Both the position numbers and the translations under genes were made by a program. 45,485 bases of DNA from Bacteroides sp. (GTDB taxonomy: Bacteria; Bacteroidota; Bacteroidia; Bacteroidales; Muribaculaceae), in assembly GCA_014801535.1 (NCBI GenBank), contig JAAVEA010000004.1:1-45485 (forward strand), written 5' to 3'. Each line of letters opens with the position of its first letter. Within the stretch, counting starts at the first letter, position 1. The notes under the pieces are model-generated. The model was given only the letters and a program-made list of their open reading frames with translations. It was not told where the DNA came from and ran no database searches. Below are positions 6,734-15,281 of the stretch, piece after piece.

Positions 6734-9700
6734 TTATTTCCCTAATGCGATTTTTTTGTATTCCACCGGTGTAATCTTGATGAACTGGGGGAGAAATTCT
6801 TCCCAGTTTTCAAGCATATGCTTTCCGAGTTTTGAGCCGGTATGTTTCACGTGACGTTCTATGATGTCGCGAAGCTCAGAGATTTCATCATCCTCCTTCA
6901 GAAGTGTGAGTTCCACCAGATCCATATTCACGTAATAATCCACGTTGCCTGTGGGATTCCATATATAAGCAATACCTCCGCTCATTCCGGCCGCGAAATT
7001 GCGTCCGATTTTCCCAAGCACAACAACACGGCCACCGGTCATATACTCACAAGCATGGTCGCCAACACCTTCCACCACGGCGGTAGCCCCGCTGTTGCGA
7101 ACGGCAAATCGCTCACCTACACGGCCGTTTACAAAGAGTTCACCGGAAGTAGCTCCATAAAGAAGGGTGTTTCCTGCAATTGTGTTACGATGAGCATCGA
7201 AATCGGCATCCCGGTCAGGCACCACAATCACCCGACCTCCCGACAGTCCTTTGCCAAGATAATCATTGGCATCTCCGATGAGTTTCAATGTCACACCCTT
7301 GCATAGGAATGCTGCAAAGCTTTGACCGGCCGAACCGGTGAAGGATAGTTTAACGGAATCTTCCGGGAGGCCTTCACTGCCGAAACGCTTGGTGATATAT
7401 CCGCTCAGCATAGATCCAACGCTACGGTCGGTATTGACAATCGGCATACCGAGGGCAATAGGCTGACGGGCATCAATCGCCTGCGAAATCAGTTGAAGGA
7501 GAGCTCCATCTTTCACTCCATCAAGTTTATGATCCTGATCATTAGTGAAATGCAGCGCAGCTTCATCGGGCATGGCCGGCATATAGAACAGACGTGAAAA
7601 ATCGAGTTTGGAAGCCTTGGATTCCACCGGTTGCGGCTTCATCCTGAGCAGATCGGCACGACCAACAATCTCGTCAATCGAACGGTAACCCATAGCGGCA
7701 AGCCGCTCACGAATTGAGCGAGCCATAAATTTGAAGTAATTTACGAGATACTCATACTTACCGATGAATTTCTTGCGAAGTTCAGGATTCTGAGTGGCGA
7801 CACCCTTGGGACATTTATTGGTGTGACACACACGGGCCATGCAGCAACCGAGAACTACCAATGCTGCAGTGCCGACACCATATTCCTCTGCACCAAGAAG
7901 AGTATTTACGATCACATCTTCAGGTGATTTGATTTGGCCGTCAACCTGCATTATAATCTTTCCGCGAAGGTTATTTAGCACTAATGTCTGCTGAATCTCG
8001 GCCAGACCTATCTCCACCGGTACGCCGGCATGTTTCATGGAGCTTGCCGGTGCGGCTCCTGTCCCGCCGTCACATCCGCTGATAAGTATCTTGTCAGCTT
8101 TGGCTTTCGCTACGCCGGCGGCAATTGTGCCCACTCCGCTCTCTGCCACTAACTTGACACTGATCTTTGCCTCCGGATTGAGGTTCTTCAGGTCGAATAT
8201 AAGCTGAGCCAAATCTTCGATAGAATATATATCGTGATGAGGAGGAGGTGAGATAAGTGTGATACCCGGCAGTGAACGACGGGTCTTGGCAATGACTTCA
8301 TCAACCTTGAATCCGGGGAGCTGTCCTCCTTCACCAGGCTTTGCACCCTGTGCCACCTTAATCTGAATTTCATCGGCATTGACAAGATATTCAGCATCTA
8401 CACCGAAACGTCCAGAAGCAACCTGTTTGACCGAGCTTCTTGCCCATGTTCCATCCGGACGCACAGCATTACGGGCCGGATCTTCGCCACCCTCACCCGT
8501 ATTGCTCATACCTCCAATTTTGTTCATTGCGATGGCAAGTGCTTCGTGAGCCTCAATGCTTATTGCTCCAAACGACATGGCCTCCGTGCAGAAACGGCGC
8601 ATGATATTCTCTTCACTTTCAACCTCTGCAATGTCTATTGGATTTCGGTCACTTTCCACGGTGATAAGATCACGGAGGAAAAGAGGTTCAGGTTTATCTT
8701 CAACAAGAGAAACATATTTTCTGAATTTATCATAATCCCCCGTCATTGTTGATTGCTGAAGAGCCTTAACCACCTCGGGATTCCAAGCATGTCGCTCACC
8801 CGATTTGCGGTAGGCGTAATTACCGAAATCGGTGAGTTCAGGACTTTCCTGCATGTCGGCGAAGGCACGGAAATGATTGCGCAAGACATCTGTGGTGATA
8901 TCTTCAATGTCAATTCCTTCAACCGATGACACACCTCCACCCATATAACGGTTTAATAGACGGGAGCTGACTCCCAACGCTTCGAAGAGTGCGCAGCCAC
9001 GGTAGCTGCGGATGGTAGATATACCCATTTTGGAAAGGATTTTCAGAATCCCTTTGTTGACCGCCTTGATGTAGTGTTTCTCCGCTGCCTCGAAATCGAG
9101 TTGTATCTCTTTCTTATCCACAAGATCTTTAAGAATGGCAAACACCATATAGGGGTTCACGGCAGAAGCACCGTAACCCATAAGAAGAGCCACGTGCATC
9201 ACCTCACACACCTCCGCACTTTCAACAATGATTGCAATCTGAGAGCGTTTCTTACGGTTTACGAGATGATGATGCACCGCCGACAGAGCAAGGAGCGAGG
9301 GGATGGGCGCGTAGCGGGCGTTGACATTCCTGTCAGATATAACCATATAGTTATATCCGTTGTCCACGGCATTCTCGGCTTCAGAACATAGATGTTCAAT
9401 AGCACTTTCAATTGCTTTCACACCCCCTTCGGCCTCAAACACCATGGGGAGAGTTATGGTGTTGAATCCCTTATATTGAAGGTGACGCAATATATCGAGT
9501 TCGCTGTCACTTACTATTGGAGAGGGCATCATCACCACATTGCACAACTCAGCTGAAGGTTTAAGAATGTTTTTCCTCACCGCACCCACATAGCTTGTAA
9601 GCGACATCACGAGTTCTTCCCGTATAGGGTCGATCGGAGGATTGGTCACCTGGGCGAACTGCTGACGGAAATAGTTGAAAAAACGCTGAGGAATATCAGA

Positions 9701-11215
9701 AAGCACAGCAGGTGGGGCATCATTGCCCATAGAGACTGTAGGTTCGGCTGAATTTACTGTCATGGGCTTTATGATGCGTTCAATATCTTCCTTGTTATAT
9801 CCGAAGGCAATCATCTGGCGTTCGCGATCGGCAACCTCATGAGTGACCTTGCGTCCGCTTTTCAGGTTACTGAGCACTATACGGTTTTCATTGATCCATT
9901 CGCTATATGGGTGTTCTGATGCGAGAGCCTTCTTTATGTCGCGGTCGATTAGAATCTTCCCCTCCTCGGTGTCGACCATAATGATTTTTCCCGGTTTGAG
10001 CCTTGCCTTGTGTTCCACATTCGCCGGATCTATATCGAGCACCCCTGTCTCAGAAGCTATGATCACCTCACCGGTTTTCGTCACAGTCATTCGTGCCGGC
10101 CGCAGACCATTACGGTCGAGCATCCCGCCGGCATATCTTCCGTCGGAAAAAATTATGGCCGCCGGACCGTCCCAGGGAGCCATGAAGATTGAATGATATT
10201 CATAGAACGCAAGCAGTTTGCGCGAAATCGGATTCTGTTCGTTGCAGCTCTCAGGCACAAGCATAGCCAAAGCATGGGGAAGCGACATGCCTGAACGCAC
10301 GAAAAATTCGAGTGCGTTGTCAAAAGAAGCTGAGTCGCTCATACCCGGCTGAATCACATGGCCGATATTTTTCATCTCACCTAATCCGTCGGGTTCGATC
10401 ACGGCTTCGCGGCTCGACATCCAGAATCGGTTTCCACGTATTGTGTTTATCTCACCGTTATGTCCTATCAGGCGGAAGGGCTGGGCTAATCTCCATGTTG
10501 GGAATGTATTGGTGGAGAAACGTGAATGCACCAGGGCTATGGCACTGGTGAAATATGGACTTTGAAGATCCTTGAAATACTGTCGGAGCTGAGTGGAGGA
10601 GAGCATCCCTTTATAGATCAGTGTACGGGTGGAGAGCGAAACAATATAGCAACTCTCCTTATCGTTGATTTCTTCCGATTCAAGCACAGCTTCCTCAATT
10701 CTCTTGCGGATCACATAGAGAAGATTCTCAAGGCGTTCGCGGTTATCGCAACCTACAATAAACAGCTGCCGGATCAGAGGTTCTGTCGCGAGCGCATCCT
10801 GACCCAAAACCGAAGAGTCTACAGGAACATCGCGCGTGTGCATCAGGAAAAGTCCCTGAGCTTTGATCTCTTTGTCGATGATGTTCTCAAAAATCCTGCG
10901 GTCGTCATCGTCTTTGGGAAGGAATACCATCCCCACGCCATATCTCCCTTTTTCAGGAACAGGAATGCCGTTAAGCAAAATATATTCGTGTGGAATCTGG
11001 ACCATTATACCGGCGCCGTCACCGGTTTTATCATCGGCACCTTCGGCACCACGATGCGCCATGTGTTCAAGAACCGACAGACCCTGGTCTACGATATAAT
11101 GATGTTTGCTGCCGTCAATTTTTACCACTAAACCTACGCCGCATCCGTCGTGCTCGTAGTCCTGAGAATAGAGACCATGCGCCTCTGCATTCTCTAATTT
11201 TTGATTTTTTACCAT
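6734..11215 (-). CDS. gltB: Glutamate synthase, large (alpha) subunit
   Basis: 1493 aa, the normal length for bacterial GOGAT large subunits. Converts glutamine plus 2-oxoglutarate to two glutamates. The N-terminal class II glutaminase domain shows the catalytic Cys at residue 25 in DGCGVG, implying removal of a 24-residue propeptide, and later HSRFSTNTFPTW. The central and FMN synthase domains follow (GEGGEDPARN, AKPGEGGQLPG, GCDGGTGAAP), with the [3Fe-4S] cluster cysteines in CCMARVCHTNKCPKG near residues 1118-1135 and a C-terminal beta-helix domain (GKGLSGGRVIV, GGRVVVLGKIG). The NAD(P)H-oxidising small subunit GltD is not adjacent on either side. Confidence 0.97.
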   Translation of the reverse strand: MVKNQKLENAEAHGLYSQDYEHDGCGVGLVVKIDGSKHHYIVDQGLSVLEHMAHRGAEGADDKTGDGAGIMVQIPHEYILLNGIPVPEKGRYGVGMVFLPKDDDDRRIFENIIDKEIKAQGLFLMHTRDVPVDSSVLGQDALATEPLIRQLFIVGCDNRERLENLLYVIRKRIEEAVLESEEINDKESCYIVSLSTRTLIYKGMLSSTQLRQYFKDLQSPYFTSAIALVHSRFSTNTFPTWRLAQPFRLIGHNGEINTIRGNRFWMSSREAVIEPDGLGEMKNIGHVIQPGMSDSASFDNALEFFVRSGMSLPHALAMLVPESCNEQNPISRKLLAFYEYHSIFMAPWDGPAAIIFSDGRYAGGMLDRNGLRPARMTVTKTGEVIIASETGVLDIDPANVEHKARLKPGKIIMVDTEEGKILIDRDIKKALASEHPYSEWINENRIVLSNLKSGRKVTHEVADRERQMIAFGYNKEDIERIIKPMTVNSAEPTVSMGNDAPPAVLSDIPQRFFNYFRQQFAQVTNPPIDPIREELVMSLTSYVGAVRKNILKPSAELCNVVMMPSPIVSDSELDILRHLQYKGFNTITLPMVFEAEGGVKAIESAIEHLCSEAENAVDNGYNYMVISDRNVNARYAPIPSLLALSAVHHHLVNRKKRSQIAIIVESAEVCEVMHVALLMGYGASAVNPYMVFAILKDLVDKKEIQLDFEAAEKHYIKAVNKGILKILSKMGISTIRSYRGCALFEALGVSSRLLNRYMGGGVSSVEGIDIEDITTDVLRNHFRAFADMQESPELTDFGNYAYRKSGERHAWNPEVVKALQQSTMTGDYDKFRKYVSLVEDKPEPLFLRDLITVESDRNPIDIAEVESEENIMRRFCTEAMSFGAISIEAHEALAIAMNKIGGMSNTGEGGEDPARNAVRPDGTWARSSVKQVASGRFGVDAEYLVNADEIQIKVAQGAKPGEGGQLPGFKVDEVIAKTRRSLPGITLISPPPHHDIYSIEDLAQLIFDLKNLNPEAKISVKLVAESGVGTIAAGVAKAKADKILISGCDGGTGAAPASSMKHAGVPVEIGLAEIQQTLVLNNLRGKIIMQVDGQIKSPEDVIVNTLLGAEEYGVGTAALVVLGCCMARVCHTNKCPKGVATQNPELRKKFIGKYEYLVNYFKFMARSIRERLAAMGYRSIDEIVGRADLLRMKPQPVESKASKLDFSRLFYMPAMPDEAALHFTNDQDHKLDGVKDGALLQLISQAIDARQPIALGMPIVNTDRSVGSMLSGYITKRFGSEGLPEDSVKLSFTGSAGQSFAAFLCKGVTLKLIGDANDYLGKGLSGGRVIVVPDRDADFDAHRNTIAGNTLLYGATSGELFVNGRVGERFAVRNSGATAVVEGVGDHACEYMTGGRVVVLGKIGRNFAAGMSGGIAYIWNPTGNVDYYVNMDLVELTLLKEDDEISELRDIIERHVKHTGSKLGKHMLENWEEFLPQFIKITPVEYKKIALGK

Positions 11216-11292
11216 TGACCTGTAAATGTAGAAACTTGCGTTTTAGCCGACATGCAAATGGATATTTCCGGCCAAGAACTATACTTTGCTTG

Positions 11293-11323
11293 CAAAATTA
11301 CATAAAATATCCGTAAAATGCAA
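11293..11323 (-). promoter_or_regulatory. Promoter of gltB
   Basis: Minus strand TTG (11321-11323), 20-nt spacer, TAATTTTG (11293-11300). Predicted leader about 70 nt. No glutamine- or ammonium-responsive motif recognised. Confidence 0.6.
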
Positions 11324-11363
11324 CAAAATGAAAATTTAAGCATATCTTACGTGAGGAAAATGT

Positions 11364-11547
11364 AACCGCTCCGCGGTTGGGACTGGGATGTGGGAAAAAA
11401 ATCCGAGGGTTCCGTTAAGGCGGGAACCCTCGGCTAATAGAATGTGTAACCGCTCCACGGTTATGACTGAGATGTGGAATAAAAAATCCGAGGGTTCCGT
11501 TAAGGCGGGAACCCTCGGCTAATAGAATATGTAACCGCTCCGCGGTT
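11364..11547. repeat. REP-like palindrome array (3 palindromes alternating with 2 hairpins)
   Basis: AACCGC-TCC-GCGGTT palindromes at 11364-11378, 11448-11462 (one base changed, ACGGTT) and 11533-11547, period 84-85 bp. Between them are two copies of CCGAGGGTTCC / GGAACCCTCGG with perfect 11-bp arms (11403-11413 with 11423-11433; 11488-11498 with 11508-11518). The same two modules bracket the Y1 transposase at 44.8 kb, so these are its REP elements. It lies between the gltB promoter and the GH31 stop, where the hairpins may also terminate GH31 transcription. Confidence 0.85.
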
Positions 11548-11571
11548 ATGCTTCATTTTCGCGGCTATGCT

Positions 11572-14500
11572 TCATCGCATGAATTTCACGCTCTTCTCAG
11601 CCATCCCTTTGTAGGAATGGGCCTTGAGACGTGCAATGCAGAATCCGTCAATCTCAGGAACGGTGATGGAATGTACATAACCGTCGGCTTCGAGCACTGA
11701 AACATTGCCGATTATACGACCGTCGGACGCGATATACTCAATAGACACCTTATCGTAATCCGCAGGTACGCTGTAATTAATTGTGCCGGCCACATATTCG
11801 AGGCTAAGATTAGTGTCGAGCATCGCGGTTCCAATTCCGGTATTTATATCGCCGAGGCTTATCTTCATCTTTGAAGAGGAGGGGAGAACGGTCTTTACAT
11901 AAAGCTCACCGTTGTCGGCCAGGCAATAAGCGTGACCGGGATGTTCGTCAACTTCAGCGGGACTGTTCTTTGCTGCCAGTTCATATTCAGCTGCACGAGT
12001 GGAATAGTTAAGGGCTTCCTCCGGATCCTCCACGCTGAGTTTCGGTTCCTCCTCTCCTGCATAACCGAGCAGACGCATACGTATGGTGCGAGTCTGAGGC
12101 ATAAAATGAGTTTCGGCACCTGTTTCGGGTTCGATTGTCACAGCGTAGTTACCGTTGCCGTCAGCTTCTCCACGGAAATGAATCAGCGTATAGGCATTAT
12201 TATCGAGAGAAGAGGCTGAAGTGCGGTCGTCTTCATAAAGCAAACCCTCATACACACCTTCTTCAGATGTATCCACACTATGGAGAAGGGTTATATCATC
12301 ATAGCTTATTTCGGAAGTGGAACCGAAATTCTCGGTTTTTGTGAACATAGGGATAAAGCTTCCGCGACGCATGAAGTGAGGGAGACAATCAAGCGGAGCC
12401 GAATAGTTTACTGTTTCTCCACCGCGATATGTTTTACTCAGGTCGTTCATGTCAAGCCATTCGCCGTCGGGGAATGTTATGCTTCTCGATGTAGCGGATG
12501 AAAGCACGGGAGCCACATACAGATCTTTACCCCATAGATAGGCATCTTTCACGTTGGCGAGATTTCGCGGATCCGCGTCAAACGCACATGCGGGCCGTGC
12601 CAGAGGCCATCCCTTGGTTGTGTTAAGATAGGAGAGTGTATAAGTGTAGGGTAGCATCCGGTAGCGGAGGTTGATGAAGTCGCGCACTCTCGGGAATACG
12701 GATGAATACTCCTGATTCGTTGGTTCGGGTCGGTCTTGAGAGTGAGTGCGCATCATCGGAGAAAACACCGCGAACTCAACCCATCTCAGATAAAGCTCTG
12801 CCATCGGACCGTTGATAGAAGTAAAGCCTCCCACGTCGCTTCCGATATAGGATACACCTGACATCGACATATTGATCAGCGCGGGAACCTGAGCTGCCAG
12901 ACCGCTCCAATCGCGCAGAATATCACCGGTCCAGGGGAATGTTGAGAAACGTTGCATTCCCGATGTGCCTGAACGGGGCATTATGAACGGACGCATTTCG
13001 GGGAATTCCTCGCGCAGACCGCGGTAAACTCTTTCGATCCATAATTGACCGAACTCATTATGCACCTGACTCACAGAGCCACCCATGTGCTGCGAATCTG
13101 CATCATGTCTTTCGGGCTCGCCGAGGTCAAGCCACCATCCCGACATCCCTTCACGAGTGCGGTCGCGATAGAATGTCCACATCCAATCGAGAGCCTCCGG
13201 ATTGCTTGCATCAAGAAGACCGACACGGGGTGATTTCAGCCAGCCCATATCATTCACATCGGCATCACAGAAATACCCTTGGTTGAGAGGGTAATCATAG
13301 TTTGCACATCTTGATGTAAAGAAGGGCTCGGTAATAACTATTGTATGGATTCCACGCTGTTTCCAGTCGCTCATCATCTTTTGCGGATCAGGGAAGGCGG
13401 GAGTAAACCATGTGAGGTTTCCCATTCCCGATTCGTCCGATCCTTCCCAACCGAGGTCGAATACTATTCCATCGAGAGGAAGACCTGAATTCTTTATGTT
13501 GTTTATTATTCCCTGCGCTTCTGATTCGTTCCAATAGCTGTATCGGGAAGTGATATAGCCCAGGGCCCAATAGGGTGGAAGATCCTGACGTCCGGTCAGA
13601 AGGGTATAATTGGCAATCACATTGTCAAGATTCTCACCACCTATATAATAGTAGCTTATCGGATTCTGTGCTCCCGACTGATAGCGCAATCCCTGCGATG
13701 AGGGGCGCATCACGGCACCACGCCAATGATCGTCGAAGAGAACACCGTAACCGCTTGTTGAGGCTACAAACGGGATGGTGATACAGTGAGGATAGCTGTA
13801 GGTGTTTTGTCCCCAGCCACCGGTCTGGGTGTTGTCGAGGCGAAGGGTGGAGTTGATGATATTGCCGTTGACACCATTATATCCGGCTCCGAAAAAGGCC
13901 GTGTCATCCATGGAATTGAAGGAAACGGTATGATTGCCGTTATTGTTTCTCAGACAGTCAGACTCCGATAGTTTCTCATTTCCATCCGCATCAAGGAATG
14001 TGATCAAACCGTTGTTGCGGTCGATACTTACTTTGGCGCCTCCGTCAATTGAAATCAAAAGTGGGGCATCTTCGTTATCTTCTACGCTATATGTTGCGGA
14101 AGGAGTGGCCGAAACTGTAATTGAGCGTCTTTCCTCCCCGGTGGTTCCGGTGGGAAGAGTGAATACTTTCACCACTTCTTCGGAATAAGGGGTTATATAT
14201 AATGTGGCGTTGGCACATGTCACAGTCACGGTAGTGCCATCGTTTTCCCAATTGGTAATCTTGCCCGCACCGTATGAAGGGTTCGGGTCATCTCCGCCCC
14301 CTATTGTGTAGCTGCTGTCGGATTGATAGGTGGCTCCATTGAAAAACGGGGTCTCACCTCCTGCCGTGGATTGACTGTTCTGTCCGGTCATGCGGTGGGA
14401 TCCCGGATAGTCGGAAATGATTATAAGCTCCGGATGAGCATCATCAGGCGAATCCCATCGGTAAAGATTTCTGGACGCGTCAACAAGAACCATCTCGTCG

Positions 14501-14697
14501 CCCGGCCATGAGCCTTTAAATGTGCAGTTAGCACCGTTTTCCACCCATGCCCATACGCATGGCTGTCCCCAGGAATCAGGTTTCTCAAAATAACAGTAAT
14601 CGGCGTAGGCTTTGATTCCGCCTATCCCGGATGTGAGTAAGAATGAGGAGGCAAAAAGAAGTGCCTTCCTTGAAATTGAAAGATTTGAGATTTTCAT
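11572..14697 (-). CDS. Secreted GH31 alpha-glucosidase/xylosidase-type enzyme with N-terminal starch-binding-like module
   Basis: 1041 aa. A signal peptide covers about residues 1-32. Residues about 33-85 (YCYFEKPDSWG..CVWAW...GSWPGDEM) resemble a CBM26-type starch-binding module. After a GH31 N-domain comes the (beta/alpha)8 barrel with GIVFDLGWEG (about 410-419), the nucleophile Asp524 in WWLDLGEPE, the acid/base Asp592 in FPWTGD, and SYIGSDVGGF (617-626). Beta domains follow to the end. Likely periplasmic or surface hydrolysis of alpha-glucans; alpha-glucosidase is favoured by the starch-type module, but alpha-xylosidase cannot be excluded. No SusC/SusD genes are adjacent, so it is a stand-alone enzyme gene. 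Confidence 0.93.
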   Translation of the reverse strand: MKISNLSISRKALLFASSFLLTSGIGGIKAYADYCYFEKPDSWGQPCVWAWVENGANCTFKGSWPGDEMVLVDASRNLYRWDSPDDAHPELIIISDYPGSHRMTGQNSQSTAGGETPFFNGATYQSDSSYTIGGGDDPNPSYGAGKITNWENDGTTVTVTCANATLYITPYSEEVVKVFTLPTGTTGEERRSITVSATPSATYSVEDNEDAPLLISIDGGAKVSIDRNNGLITFLDADGNEKLSESDCLRNNNGNHTVSFNSMDDTAFFGAGYNGVNGNIINSTLRLDNTQTGGWGQNTYSYPHCITIPFVASTSGYGVLFDDHWRGAVMRPSSQGLRYQSGAQNPISYYYIGGENLDNVIANYTLLTGRQDLPPYWALGYITSRYSYWNESEAQGIINNIKNSGLPLDGIVFDLGWEGSDESGMGNLTWFTPAFPDPQKMMSDWKQRGIHTIVITEPFFTSRCANYDYPLNQGYFCDADVNDMGWLKSPRVGLLDASNPEALDWMWTFYRDRTREGMSGWWLDLGEPERHDADSQHMGGSVSQVHNEFGQLWIERVYRGLREEFPEMRPFIMPRSGTSGMQRFSTFPWTGDILRDWSGLAAQVPALINMSMSGVSYIGSDVGGFTSINGPMAELYLRWVEFAVFSPMMRTHSQDRPEPTNQEYSSVFPRVRDFINLRYRMLPYTYTLSYLNTTKGWPLARPACAFDADPRNLANVKDAYLWGKDLYVAPVLSSATSRSITFPDGEWLDMNDLSKTYRGGETVNYSAPLDCLPHFMRRGSFIPMFTKTENFGSTSEISYDDITLLHSVDTSEEGVYEGLLYEDDRTSASSLDNNAYTLIHFRGEADGNGNYAVTIEPETGAETHFMPQTRTIRMRLLGYAGEEEPKLSVEDPEEALNYSTRAAEYELAAKNSPAEVDEHPGHAYCLADNGELYVKTVLPSSSKMKISLGDINTGIGTAMLDTNLSLEYVAGTINYSVPADYDKVSIEYIASDGRIIGNVSVLEADGYVHSITVPEIDGFCIARLKAHSYKGMAEKSVKFMR

Positions 14698-14747
14698 TAT
14701 GGTGTTAAGCCGTAAAGTTGCATGCGCAACGTCATTAGTAAATCACG

Positions 14748-14780
14748 CAAAGATAGCAAAATAAGTCGGTATAAGCCAAA
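14748..14780 (-). promoter_or_regulatory. Promoter of the GH31 gene
   Basis: Minus strand TTTG (14777-14780), 21-nt spacer, TATCTTTG (14748-14755). Leader about 45 nt, containing a small GTTGC/GCAAC hairpin (14717-14730). Confidence 0.6.
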
Positions 14781-14917
14781 AAAGGGAATTTTTTTCTTCT
14801 TAATAGATGTTAATAGCCCGTGTCTTGAATCGATGGAATCACTGCTATTTAAAAGGGATGAAGAAGCTATATGGGGTTATATTAATTAGTTAAACAGTGT
14901 TAATGGTGGAAATTGAT

Positions 14918-14959
14918 GCTTGAAAAACTTGCATTTCAAGCTTTATTGTATTAATTTTG
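14918..14959 (+). promoter_or_regulatory. Promoter of the fimbrial operon, overlapped by a hairpin
   Basis: TTG (14929-14931), 20-nt spacer, TAATTTTG (14952-14959). An 8-bp inverted repeat GCTTGAAA/TTTCAAGC (14918-14925, 14934-14941) straddles the -33 element and could be an operator. No longer inverted repeats flanking the promoter were seen, so there is no evidence for promoter inversion. Confidence 0.55.
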
Positions 14960-15281
14960 CAGTCGAAAAGATAGATTTTATTAAGACTTGCACAAAAATA
15001 GATTTTATAAAAACACGCGATTTTCATTATTACACATTAATTATCACATCTTGATAACCCTACTTTTCACCATTATTATTTACACGATTATTATCGACCC
15101 GATTATCTCATACATTTATTAATCCCTTTTATTTTTTCAGAATCCGTTTGATTCTTTCATTATTATCCATCTCCTTACTCATACGGAATAGCTGCGTGAA
15201 AAGGAATATAACGGCCAATTATTAAAATCATAATTATAAATTTTTGAAAAATGACATTCCCTGGAAAGGGAAACTGTTATA
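14960..15281 (+). other. Long AT-rich leader upstream of the fimbrial operon
   Basis: About 320 nt separate the best promoter from the first ATG and hold no gene. The stretch is very AT-rich, with short repeats (two ATAGATTTTAT motifs near 14970-15010) and a GAATC/GATTC mini-hairpin near 15140-15155. GGAAAGGG at about 15262-15269 resembles a ribosome-binding site for the ATG at 15282. No known riboswitch recognised. Confidence 0.4.

Noticed and set aside
10526-11131. 201-aa open frame on the plus strand
   Set aside because: Antisense to the conserved glutaminase domain of gltB.
11216-11363. Glutamine riboswitch or similar upstream of gltB
   Set aside because: No recognisable aptamer motif; the region is explained by a promoter and a short leader.
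11364-11547. CRISPR-like array
   Set aside because: Only three units, the intervening segments are near-identical rather than unique, and no cas genes are present.
14698-15281. Invertible promoter for phase-variable fimbriae
   Set aside because: No long inverted repeats flanking the promoter and no invertase gene in the window.
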